Assembly (NCBI GenBank): GCA_025655635.1
Contig: JAHXIM010000029.1
Span: 1-16,559, forward strand
Source: a gamma proteobacterium symbiont of Lucinoma myriamae
GTDB taxonomy: Bacteria; Pseudomonadota; Gammaproteobacteria; GRL18
Reading direction: 5' to 3'
Length of the DNA stretch: 16,559 bases
The position numbers were made by a program, and so were the translations under genes. The notes below the pieces were generated by a model, which worked only from the letters and a program-made list of their open reading frames with translations, was not told the DNA's origin and did not search any database. Positions 1 through 8,493 of the stretch are shown here, piece by piece (within the stretch, counting starts at the first letter, position 1; every line of letters begins with the position of its first letter).

Positions 1-84
1 TATAACATTTCTGGTCGATCTAGTCACTCAAAAATAGGGATAATTCCTTACATTTCAAATAGATAATATGTTTTTCAGGGCTGA

Positions 85-3000
85 CTAATTAAGATTACTC
101 GCATCATAACCCGCAAGTCCTAATAATTGATTACGTATTTTAGTATGAGTTTCACTTTGATGAGTGGTATTAATGACTGCAATTTTAGCTTCATATTCCG
201 CACGTAATGCATCTAACTCTGCCTGATGTTCTGAACTCAGGCGTTCGGCAACACATTGTTCAACGTAATCATTAAAAGGTGTTTCTATTCCAGCTAATTC
301 CTGCAAGGTACGCCAGACACTGTGTTGTTCACCAACCATTGCGGCAAAGTCTCTGCTAATAGCAATTTTTTCATCCGACAGCTTAATAAAAGGTGTTTTT
401 TTATTTTTTTCAGCAGCTGTCAGCTGCAGCCAGTCAGTCAATTCAACAGGTGAAACGGCATTGGCGGCAAGCTGTGAGAAATGAGACTGAAAACGTTTTT
501 CATTAATTGCCCAGTGCACCGGGTTTAACTCTGTTTGCAATGATGAGTCAGCGCTCTTTTGCACAATCACTTCATGTAAAGAAATACGAGTTCCAAAAAC
601 ACCCTCATCCTGAGGATTGTACTGGAACATTGGGTACATGCCGCTTTGAACGGCCAGTTGCGCCTGTCTGATGGTATGCTCTGGTGCAAAACCATGTCGT
701 TGTGGACTGGGGGTATGAACGCAAAGCAGACCAGCACTATTATTAGTCAATAACTGCTGAACACTTTGTTGAAAATGATTATTATCGGCAATGGAGGTTT
801 GTGCCACATACGCATTTTGCTGTGACATGGCCATCATAGCCAGATTATTGCGTGAGTCCTGACGGTAATTTAATCGATATTCCTGTAAAGCATCAGTTGT
901 CAGGCCACTATCCAGTTCATTAAAAATAACAATTTTTATAGGATAAGATGAATTGAGTAATAAGGCGATCTGGGCAAAGCCATGTGCACCTAACAAATCA
1001 TCGCCGCCAACTAAAAATAAAGGCGGACAAAGTTGTTGCTCAGCAGCGCTTAGATCCTGCCAGTCTAAATGTTCTAATTTTTCCGTTGCTTTTGCATAAC
1101 GAGAATCAACGCAGGCCTTTGCCTGACGCATAACACTCACAGCAGATAAAACATCCGTAATTTGTCCCTGTATAAGACCCGCAGCTACTTGAGCACTCTC
1201 ACCGGTCACATCAATATTAACAGGCACATGAAATGGATTGTGAGGGAAGGTTCCGGCCCAGCTGGAAATTGAACTGGAGGTAATACATAAACTATAGCGG
1301 GCACGACCAATGCCGTAAAACCCTTCTGACATTTTCCAGTGCAGCTCATTGATCTTTAATACCAGAGTCACTAACTGATGTGTTCTAAGCGCATCAATGG
1401 AGGTCGTATCCATGACTTGCTTGTTTTGCTCTAATAAAGTATTCAGATCAACCTGGCGGGTTTTCACATCGGATAATTTTTCTGCCAGATGTGCTAAATT
1501 ATCAGTTGGTAATGCCTCTGACAAACTGCTGTTTATTTCGTTTTTCAGTTCTTCTCTCAAGCGTCCCAACTCGGCAATAAACTGATGTAATAAAGGCTGT
1601 TGATGATACTCTGTGGCACTCAATAAGTGTCTCATGGCAATTTTTTCGCCTGAGGCTAATTCACCCTGATCACCACCAGATAATGAAAATGCATTATGAC
1701 GAGACAACATTAAAGCACTGCCTGCATCCATTATCTGTTCCTGAAGAAGACGTTCAATGGTTGCCGAAGCGGTATCCGGTGTTTTTTGCCAAATTTTCCA
1801 TTGTTTTTTATAGGACTGTTCGACAGACTCACGACTCACTTGTGAAACTTCATCTTCATCGTCACCTTCAGCCTCATTCTTCTTTTCCAGGTATGAATTA
1901 CTTAAGGCCGCACTCTTAATAGTATCAGTATCATCACTTTGAGCATCATTTTGTGCCGCACAAAGTTCCACACAGAGACCACAGGCTTTACAACTATTAG
2001 GATTGATCACCAGGCTGAGAAGTTCACCTGAATCATTTTGTTGTTTTTCTTGTGAATAAAATAATAAATCGCTGGCAACAACAGGTAAATCAGCGATAGC
2101 AGAGTGGGCCTTTTTAAAGTCTGTCTCAATACTCTGCATGCGTTCTTCAGGCATACCTGATTTTTCTTTAAACCAGTCAAAGGCATCACTAAGCAGCTCA
2201 CCACTATTTTTTACTTCAATTTCATTCTTACGACAACGTTTAGCAATTTGAGAAGCTAATTTTCCTGACACCGAACGTAAGGCATCGGCTCCTGATAGTT
2301 TTATACCTGTTTCAATTAAATCTTTAGGAGTGAGAGCTACCGCAGCAATAGCACTTTCAGGACAATTTGACCAACACTCTCCACAGGCGGTACACGCTTG
2401 CGGATTAAAGGCAGGGATGACTGCTTTTGCATTGATTGTCGCTCCTTCAAGCGCATGACGATATTGACTCATATCATTAAAGGCAGCACTGAGAGAAGGT
2501 ATGGTACCTGTCGCCAGATAAGGATCAGCAGTTAATTGATCAGCTTCACCCTTTTGCTGTAATACGCCAACCTGGTCCCAAAAACGAGGTAAACTATCAT
2601 AAGTTTCAGTGGACTGCCCCATATTTTTAACTATTTCAGGTGTTTCGGAAAGAATACCAATATTATTGGCATCTGAATTTCTGCAAAGACGAATTAATTG
2701 TTGTTCTGCCTGATATGGCAGCAGACTTTCCGTGGCGTCTTCTGTTGCGCCTTCTGTTGCCAAGAGGAATGTCTCTTTAAACGCTTCTTCCCTTTGTGAA
2801 CTGCTATTATCAACACCCGTTAATAATGATTCTCTAAGAGAAATAATTTTTCTGGATTTCAGATTAATTTTCTTATTATTAACCAGTACGGCAATCAGTG
2901 TTGCCAGCATTTTTTCCCAAAGAACCTCTTGAGAAACATCAAGACTGTCGGCATCAACTTTATACAGTGTTAGATTTTTTTCTTTAATTAATTTCAGACT

Positions 3001-4884
3001 TTCATCAATAACCGATCGGCTGCTGTCACTAAAAGCCAGGGAGTCATTAAAAATCAGGACACCATTATTATTTAACTTTTTACACGCTGACAATAATGCT
3101 TTTGCGTCGGCAGACAGCAGCATAAAAAAATCAACCAGACTGGAATCACCAATTGCATAAGGTGCTTCTGACTGAGTAATGTAATCGGTTTGGCGTTTTG
3201 ACCACTGTTCCCATGAAGATGCAATAGAGCTGCGTATAAAACCATCCTTAAGTTTGTATATATAAGCGGATAAATCCATGACATAGGAAAGTGCTGAATG
3301 GCTGTTTACAATATAACTTATAGCAAAACTAATAGAAGAAGTTGCTTCTGAGCACAAGGCAAAGTGTTTGTCCTTAGCATTAATTCCCAGCTCACTTATT
3401 TGCGGATAATAACGTTCCAGGGTATCCAGCATAACCTGTCGCTTGGGATGATATTCTTTAGTTTTACTACGCGCATTTTGTACATCATAAGAAACAAAAG
3501 GAATACCTAAATACTTTCCAGTAGAAGTTTTATTTTCTGCATGCGTTTTTATGCTATCTATTTTTATGCCTGATAAGAGTGCCCATAAATCTGAGATATT
3601 CAGAACACTGCCGCCCAAACCATAAATAACCGAGCGTAATTCAGGCATATCATTTTTTTGCACAGAGTGCATCTTTTGTTGAGCATTTTTATGAAATGCA
3701 GCTCGAAGTTCGCGCATTAATGGCGCATCATCAGCCAGAGACACATTCAACCGTTCCAGTACAACTAACTGTTGAGTGCTCGTTTTATTATTAGTGATGA
3801 CTTCAAGCAAAGCAGATGAATCAAAAGGTCTTAAGACATGCAGACCAATGACCCCCAGATTAATTCTTTCACTTTTATTGAGTGTTTTTAAATACTGACT
3901 AAACGCGTTAAGCGTTTCTATGGCACTGCCCTGAGCTACAACAATAACATCTGCTTTTTTAAGCCCATAGGTTGAAATAAAAGAATATTGACGGCCGGTT
4001 AATTGCCTATATTGAGCAAAGGCCTGCTCCAGAGTCGGCTGTACCAAATCATCAAAATAAGTTTCTCTGGCAGCACTGCCTAAAGCAAATAAAGCCGGCT
4101 CCTGCATTGCACCCTGCAGCACAGGTTTGTCCAGATCATGCCAATTATGTACCCGCTGTCTTTGTTCTGAAAATAATTGTTTTTGCGCAATCGATGGCGT
4201 TTTAATCATTTCATCAGCACGACCAATAAACTGCTTAACCAGTTCCGCTGAAGGTAAGCGTACATCTTGTGCGGCTAAGGCTGTTTCTATGCCGTCAATA
4301 ACCACTAGCGCAGGAGTTAAAGTAATTTCGGCAACATGACGGGCAATCAATGTAAAATCAACGGCTTCCTGGACATTAGAAGCAAATAAAACAAAACAAC
4401 CACTATCCATTGCCAGATGAACCGCATCATGACCACTACCGGTACTGGTTGCCTGCATGGCTGATAAACGATTATCAAGATGAATCACCAGTGGTAAATG
4501 ACGGCCCACTGCAGTTTGTAATAAATCCTGACAAGCAGATAAATCCTGAGCCGAAAGAAACACAGTACTTCGATGACCAGATAGTGTCACGCCAATTGCC
4601 GATGCCAGAGCACCACGGGGTGAATCTGCCTGCTGCACACTGAGTTGTTCACCAAACAGATTTGTCGAAACTCGCTGCTGCTCGGACAACCAGGCAAGAG
4701 GCGCACCTTGTTCCAAAAAGCCGCCGCCCATAGCCGCCACCTCAGTAATACAGGCTTCAGTGACTGCAATAGCAGTGTTGCCATCCAGTACAGTTTCAAT
4801 ACCATCAGCTAATAGCCCGGCAAGCTCAGGCGAACCAAATAGTTGGCGATATAGGCGAATTGCAGTTTCAGTAAGATTTAGCAT
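85..4884 (-). CDS. Giant PFOR-like iron-sulfur protein with degenerate active site (1599 aa)
   Basis: The protein follows the domain order of homodimeric pyruvate:ferredoxin oxidoreductase. It has a PYR-like domain (about 34-205), a domain II-like part (about 277-440, with ADVIVVAQGSAIETL and LRPFDSSAL), a gamma-like part (about 455-615), two 4Fe-4S motifs (C831/834/837/841 and C965/968/971/975, the second lacking the usual Pro) and a TPP-domain-like end (about 1188-1435). Catalytic motifs are eroded: the family's YPITPSS stretch is AMGGGFLEQ (51-59), DGFRTSH is DGIETAL (197-203), GGDGW is GGDDL (1293-1297), DTEVYSNTGG is NELDSG (1322-1327), and the CxGCGE cysteines for the proximal cluster are absent. 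Canonical PFORs are about 1200 aa; the extra length is acidic, helical linker (about 980-1190), and residues 709-720 carry a 12-base tandem repeat (ATEG/ATED/ATES). It is last in the cluster, 50 bases after the RnfB-like gene. I infer an electron-transfer scaffold rather than a pyruvate enzyme. The homology is fairly sure, the function is not. Motif comparisons are from memory. Confidence 0.85.
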   Translation of the reverse strand: MLNLTETAIRLYRQLFGSPELAGLLADGIETVLDGNTAIAVTEACITEVAAMGGGFLEQGAPLAWLSEQQRVSTNLFGEQLSVQQADSPRGALASAIGVTLSGHRSTVFLSAQDLSACQDLLQTAVGRHLPLVIHLDNRLSAMQATSTGSGHDAVHLAMDSGCFVLFASNVQEAVDFTLIARHVAEITLTPALVVIDGIETALAAQDVRLPSAELVKQFIGRADEMIKTPSIAQKQLFSEQRQRVHNWHDLDKPVLQGAMQEPALFALGSAARETYFDDLVQPTLEQAFAQYRQLTGRQYSFISTYGLKKADVIVVAQGSAIETLNAFSQYLKTLNKSERINLGVIGLHVLRPFDSSALLEVITNNKTSTQQLVVLERLNVSLADDAPLMRELRAAFHKNAQQKMHSVQKNDMPELRSVIYGLGGSVLNISDLWALLSGIKIDSIKTHAENKTSTGKYLGIPFVSYDVQNARSKTKEYHPKRQVMLDTLERYYPQISELGINAKDKHFALCSEATSSISFAISYIVNSHSALSYVMDLSAYIYKLKDGFIRSSIASSWEQWSKRQTDYITQSEAPYAIGDSSLVDFFMLLSADAKALLSACKKLNNNGVLIFNDSLAFSDSSRSVIDESLKLIKEKNLTLYKVDADSLDVSQEVLWEKMLATLIAVLVNNKKINLKSRKIISLRESLLTGVDNSSSQREEAFKETFLLATEGATEDATESLLPYQAEQQLIRLCRNSDANNIGILSETPEIVKNMGQSTETYDSLPRFWDQVGVLQQKGEADQLTADPYLATGTIPSLSAAFNDMSQYRHALEGATINAKAVIPAFNPQACTACGECWSNCPESAIAAVALTPKDLIETGIKLSGADALRSVSGKLASQIAKRCRKNEIEVKNSGELLSDAFDWFKEKSGMPEERMQSIETDFKKAHSAIADLPVVASDLLFYSQEKQQNDSGELLSLVINPNSCKACGLCVELCAAQNDAQSDDTDTIKSAALSNSYLEKKNEAEGDDEDEVSQVSRESVEQSYKKQWKIWQKTPDTASATIERLLQEQIMDAGSALMLSRHNAFSLSGGDQGELASGEKIAMRHLLSATEYHQQPLLHQFIAELGRLREELKNEINSSLSEALPTDNLAHLAEKLSDVKTRQVDLNTLLEQNKQVMDTTSIDALRTHQLVTLVLKINELHWKMSEGFYGIGRARYSLCITSSSISSWAGTFPHNPFHVPVNIDVTGESAQVAAGLIQGQITDVLSAVSVMRQAKACVDSRYAKATEKLEHLDWQDLSAAEQQLCPPLFLVGGDDLLGAHGFAQIALLLNSSYPIKIVIFNELDSGLTTDALQEYRLNYRQDSRNNLAMMAMSQQNAYVAQTSIADNNHFQQSVQQLLTNNSAGLLCVHTPSPQRHGFAPEHTIRQAQLAVQSGMYPMFQYNPQDEGVFGTRISLHEVIVQKSADSSLQTELNPVHWAINEKRFQSHFSQLAANAVSPVELTDWLQLTAAEKNKKTPFIKLSDEKIAISRDFAAMVGEQHSVWRTLQELAGIETPFNDYVEQCVAERLSSEHQAELDALRAEYEAKIAVINTTHQSETHTKIRNQLLGLAGYDASNLN

Positions 4885-4934
4885 AAATAATTCGTTTTAT
4901 TAGGTAGCATTGAGATTAAAATTTATATTAAGTG

Positions 4935-5807
4935 TTAACGGTTTAATTGTGAATAACGATCTTTTTCATCAGCCTGATCAGCAAACTGATTCACTTCAAG
5001 CCATTGAATAGCATTGGTCGGACAACGCTCAATCGCTTTTTTAGTACTGTTATCCGTAGTAAAAAGTCCTGATGCATAATCCACCACAGGCAGTTCATTG
5101 ACCATCTCGATTAATCCCGGTGGTGCATCGGCCACACATTTGCCACAGGCATCACAACCGGCACTGCATAATGCTGCAACTGACTCCCCTTCTAAGGGAA
5201 TATTACATTGCACATAAAGCTGCTGTGCCATTGGGCGCAATTCGAATAGATCTTTTGGACAGATATCAACACAGTCTGCGCAGGCTGTACAGTTTTCAGC
5301 ATCAACAACCGGCAGACCATTATCATTCATGTGGATCACATCAAAGGTACAGGCTACTTCACAATCTCCTAAACCCAGACACCCCCAGGAACAACCTTTA
5401 CCACCACCAGAAATAACCGCCGCGGCACGACAGCCTTCAAATCCCTGATACTCAGCAACTTGAAAAGCCTGTCCCTTACCGCCGGCACATTTCAAACGGG
5501 CAACAATTTTTTCCTGTTCTCCGGCATCAACACCTAGAAATTCGGATAATCCATCAATATCATCTTCCGAAGCCACGGTACAGCCACTTGGATTAACGTC
5601 ACCTGCTACTAATTTAATAGCAAAAGGTAAACAGCCGGGTTCACCGCAGGCACCACAGTTGGTACCCGGTAATAACTCTTCTGTTTGAGCAATTCTGGGG
5701 TCTTCATCAACCTTCAGATAATGATAGGCAACCGCAAGAATAAGACCGAAAAGCAGTCCCAGACTGGTCATAATAACGGGTGCAGTTAAAAAGTCTAAAA
5801 TAGTCAT
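4935..5807 (-). CDS. rnfB: RnfB-like membrane-anchored multi-cluster ferredoxin protein
   Basis: This 290-residue protein has an N-terminal membrane helix (about 8-28), the RnfB-type 4Fe-4S module (C51/54/59/76, NCGACGEPGC), the conserved stretch from C126 to C153 (GCSWGCLGLGDCEVAC), a ferredoxin motif (C173/176/179/183, CTACADCVDICP), and a second set at C201, C214, C218, C221, C224 and C262. RnfB of the Rnf/Rsx complex accepts or donates electrons to ferredoxin at the cytoplasmic face of the membrane. The length and number of Cys motifs match the long RnfB type of anaerobes rather than the short E. coli RsxB (about 190 aa). No rnfA, C, D, G or E lies in the window, so it is an orphan here. 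It sits between two PFOR-like genes (28 bases after one, 50 before the next), which suggests it tethers that module to the membrane or links it to another redox carrier. No strong Shine-Dalgarno is visible before the ATG. Confidence 0.88.
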   Translation of the reverse strand: MTILDFLTAPVIMTSLGLLFGLILAVAYHYLKVDEDPRIAQTEELLPGTNCGACGEPGCLPFAIKLVAGDVNPSGCTVASEDDIDGLSEFLGVDAGEQEKIVARLKCAGGKGQAFQVAEYQGFEGCRAAAVISGGGKGCSWGCLGLGDCEVACTFDVIHMNDNGLPVVDAENCTACADCVDICPKDLFELRPMAQQLYVQCNIPLEGESVAALCSAGCDACGKCVADAPPGLIEMVNELPVVDYASGLFTTDNSTKKAIERCPTNAIQWLEVNQFADQADEKDRYSQLNR

Positions 5808-5835
5808 TTATAAATAATCACAGCTAAATCAATAC

Positions 5836-8385
5836 TTAAAAAGAATTATAGGGAGCTGCCCGCTCCATCAGATCTTCAAGATCAGCTTCACTTTCATTCC
5901 CTTCACTACCAGGCCATGGCTTTCCAGGATGAATACAATTGGATGGACAAATCTCTGCAGCCTCAACCATTTGCAGATAAGTTCCCGCACTCAAGTCGGC
6001 AATAATAGCCTGATTGGTATCGTTATAAACAAACATCAGGGGATTCATATCTGTACAATCATTGCAGGTGGTACATAATGGTGAATCAATCCAGGCATCA
6101 TCAAAGGTCTCGATTTGTTCTTCGACTTCTTCTGCAGGCTGTTCTTCTGTCTGTTCAGCAGGAGCCTCTGCCTGAGTAACACCTGCAGTATCCGCTGCAG
6201 GTGTAATATTTCTCATTGGTGCACCAGAACCACTTAAATCCATACCCAGCAGCATATCCGTTAAACGACTCATCACATTAGCCGCAGCTTCTGTTTTAAC
6301 CCGCTCTAACTCAGCTGTAAATTCAGCTTTTGCCTGAGCAATCTGACTGGCGATTTCTTCATCTGCTTCCGCATGAATGCGTATCTCGGCATCTTCAATA
6401 TAGCGACTGCGAATGCCTGCCATTTCCTGTAAGGAGTGCCAGAAATTCAATCTATCCCGGCAGGCATGAATCAAGGCTCTGGAAACTGCCAGTTGACGCA
6501 ATTCATTTTCCTGATTGACAGCCCAGATATAAGGCACAAGGTTATCCACTTCATCAACAGGTAAGGCAAGATAATCCGCTACCGGTACTAAATCTTCTGA
6601 TTCACATTGAGCAGGAATTAGTGAAAAATGATAATGCAGTCTGGGGATCAGTAAGGCATAATCAGCGTAAGTAAAATCAAGCTCTATTTCACTCACCTCA
6701 CCCTGTGCATTTCTAAAAGTAAAAGGCTGTGTCGGCCAGTCTCTTTCGGGCTGCGGATTACCGGAAAAATCCATACGCTCAGACGCTGAGTCACCTGCCC
6801 CCGGATCCACTGAAAAAAATGGATGAGCACGCCCTTCCAGCGCCGCACCGGCTACTAACCAGGCATTTAAACCTGACTCCTCACCCACTTCACATAAGCC
6901 GACATTAATTAAGTGTAAGCTAGTCCGTGTCGCATTGAGGGACATATCAAAATTTGATAATAACTGCTGGTGACGTGCTGCTGAGCATTGCGTCACAACT
7001 GCCTGGCGATGACTGATACCCAGATAACCCAATTCTGTACGATAGTTACGGAAAGGATCTTCATCAGCTTTAGCTCCAGGATTATTATGTGCCTGAACCC
7101 GAACAAAGATATTAACTGGTCGGCCGGAATTAAGCAGATGAGAAAAAGACACCATACTTTCATCAACCAGACGATTAGCCGCTTCTAAAACAATAACCGA
7201 CGGTACCAGAATCAGTTCCCTTTTTGAAAACGATTCCCAGCTGAAGTTATCAAACCAGGGCTCATGTATGTTGTCATCATAAAGGTTGTCAATTTCAAGT
7301 TTGGCTATTCGAGCAGCAGCAAATACTTCTGCTAACTCCTGGGCTTCCTGATCAAAAATTTCTGTTGACCTAAAACAAGGATCGGCATGATGCTCACTGG
7401 TAAAACTCTGACTTTCATTTAACCAGGAATTGTCTAAGGCGTCATTGGCATGCACAATATGAATAAGAATTTCTTTTTCTTTAAACTTTTGCAGTACCCG
7501 TAAAGCTTCTTCAATACGCTGACGTCGGCTTGCTGAAAGAGAAATTGAACCTTTACTACTTTGCTGCACAATCTTGGATAAAGAATCAGTATTAAAGAAC
7601 TGACTGGAACTAATGTTTGATTTTAAAGCATCCGCTGAGTGTGCATCTTCCTGCTTGGCATCATCAACATCCAGTAAAAGCTGAAGACTCTTAATATATT
7701 GTTCAGTTTCCTGTTTAAACAGAGACATTTGTGGTAATGCCTGATTACGGATCAGATGCATTAATAAATGCAGCGCAGGAAAACGTCCATAACCTAAAAT
7801 AAGACCATCATCAGGCACATTATCAAGTAACTTATCAATATCGGACTGCAGGCGTTGCTGGTTTTCACCATCAAACTGAAGGTGTTCATTTAATTTCTGA
7901 CAGGCTTGTTCAAGCAAAGGCTTAATTAAAGTCGGCCCTTCTATTTTTCGTGTCACATCTCTAAGATTACGTTCAACCCAGGGAATATTATCCTTTAACA
8001 GAATCGCACTGTCCTGGTTAGGCGCAAACATTGCTATTCTTTCATGCAAAAACTCAGGTAAAGGTTTCGCTAATGAAAGACTGATGCTGTTAGTCGCATC
8101 ACAAGGACATAAATATAAGGGATAATCATAACGCAATTGCGATGTATCACGATAGGCCGAAAGCAAGGCCGGTAAATAATCACCATTTAGGGTTTCTAAT
8201 TGATCTGCTACTGCAGGATTTCCCAAATGAAAATGACGCAGGACATGCATAATCTCTTGAGAACCTTGTTGTAAACCATTAGGTTGTAAACCATCAGGCT
8301 GTGAGCCATCAGTTTCTGTCTCTGAACCGGATAATTGTGCTGCTATAAGTCCGGGTAATGTTTGTTTGTTTATATTTAATGTCAT
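5836..8385 (-). CDS. PFOR beta-like protein with C-terminal ferredoxin domain (849 aa)
   Basis: Function not recognised. Residues about 388-552 resemble the C-terminal thiamine-diphosphate domain of PFOR: SHLLNSGRPVNIFV (415-428) matches the family's strand after the TPP motif, LGYLGISHRQAVVTQ (452-466) matches the next strand-helix unit, and EGRAHPFFSVDP (517-528) matches the conserved region before the carboxy end. The GDG motif expected near 395 is absent (PSVIV), so no TPP binding is predicted. A helical segment (about 645-715), sharing W-x-x-LQE-x-AGI with the 1599-residue neighbour, leads through an acidic, Ala/Glu/Pro-rich linker to a ferredoxin-like domain with C771/774/777 and C813 (CPSNCIHPG). 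Residues 1-380 match nothing I know; an LCPC motif lies at 92-95. The N-terminus has a short GLQP-type repeat, so Met46 is an alternative start. It is separated from korB by a palindromic element. I infer an electron-transfer partner of KorAB or of the 1599-residue protein. Confidence 0.85.
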   Translation of the reverse strand: MTLNINKQTLPGLIAAQLSGSETETDGSQPDGLQPNGLQQGSQEIMHVLRHFHLGNPAVADQLETLNGDYLPALLSAYRDTSQLRYDYPLYLCPCDATNSISLSLAKPLPEFLHERIAMFAPNQDSAILLKDNIPWVERNLRDVTRKIEGPTLIKPLLEQACQKLNEHLQFDGENQQRLQSDIDKLLDNVPDDGLILGYGRFPALHLLMHLIRNQALPQMSLFKQETEQYIKSLQLLLDVDDAKQEDAHSADALKSNISSSQFFNTDSLSKIVQQSSKGSISLSASRRQRIEEALRVLQKFKEKEILIHIVHANDALDNSWLNESQSFTSEHHADPCFRSTEIFDQEAQELAEVFAAARIAKLEIDNLYDDNIHEPWFDNFSWESFSKRELILVPSVIVLEAANRLVDESMVSFSHLLNSGRPVNIFVRVQAHNNPGAKADEDPFRNYRTELGYLGISHRQAVVTQCSAARHQQLLSNFDMSLNATRTSLHLINVGLCEVGEESGLNAWLVAGAALEGRAHPFFSVDPGAGDSASERMDFSGNPQPERDWPTQPFTFRNAQGEVSEIELDFTYADYALLIPRLHYHFSLIPAQCESEDLVPVADYLALPVDEVDNLVPYIWAVNQENELRQLAVSRALIHACRDRLNFWHSLQEMAGIRSRYIEDAEIRIHAEADEEIASQIAQAKAEFTAELERVKTEAAANVMSRLTDMLLGMDLSGSGAPMRNITPAADTAGVTQAEAPAEQTEEQPAEEVEEQIETFDDAWIDSPLCTTCNDCTDMNPLMFVYNDTNQAIIADLSAGTYLQMVEAAEICPSNCIHPGKPWPGSEGNESEADLEDLMERAAPYNSF
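8266..8310 (-). repeat. 15-base tandem repeat in the N-terminal coding region
   Basis: Three imperfect 15-base units lie end to end at 8266-8280, 8281-8295 and 8296-8310; the middle unit reads aggttgtaaaccatc. They stay in frame and encode five-residue units of the type DGxQP/NGLQQ in a low-complexity N-terminus. The likely origin is replication slippage; copy number may vary between strains. Confidence 0.7.
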
Positions 8386-8425
8386 AATTTAATGTCAGAG
8401 TATGAGTATTAGTAAGTGTTTAATC

Positions 8426-8492
8426 TGTAGAGTGGGCACTGCCCACCAGAATCTGCTGCTATAGCTAACTGGTGGGCAGTGCCCACCCTACA
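8426..8492. repeat. GC-rich double palindrome (REP-like element) between korB and the 849-aa gene
   Basis: Two arms, 8426-8449 and 8469-8492, are inverted copies pairing over 24 bases with one mismatch (8431 against 8487) around a 19-base loop. Each arm also contains its own palindrome, gtgggca-N-tgcccac, so the element can fold as one long hairpin or as two short ones. Its G/C content contrasts with the A/T-rich surroundings. Dispersed palindromes of the GTGGGCA-N-TGCCCAC type are, from memory, common in several proteobacterial genomes and are usually regarded as REP or MITE-like. It starts 2 bases past the korB stop codon. In the transcript it could stabilise the korAB message or reduce read-through; there is no U-run directly after it, so a classical terminator is not supported. 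Confidence 0.75.
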
Positions 8493-8493
8493 A

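Noticed and set aside
1..84. Intrinsic terminator at the end of the cluster
   Set aside because: Only very short stems (such as tcag/ctga at 75-84) without a proper T-run are visible on the minus strand; the end of the transcript may lie outside the window.
85..4884. Annotation as functional pyruvate:ferredoxin oxidoreductase
   Set aside because: The domain order fits, but TPP, substrate and proximal-cluster motifs are missing, so the enzyme name would mislead.
5120..5416. Plus-strand open frame of 98 codons
   Set aside because: Lies antisense inside the Cys-rich RnfB-like gene; composition is His/Arg/Leu-rich as expected from antisense of Cys/Gly/Asp codons, with no recognisable domain or ribosome site.
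8426..8492. CRISPR repeat or tRNA-like structure
   Set aside because: Only two inverted arms, no array of spaced direct repeats, and no cloverleaf pattern.
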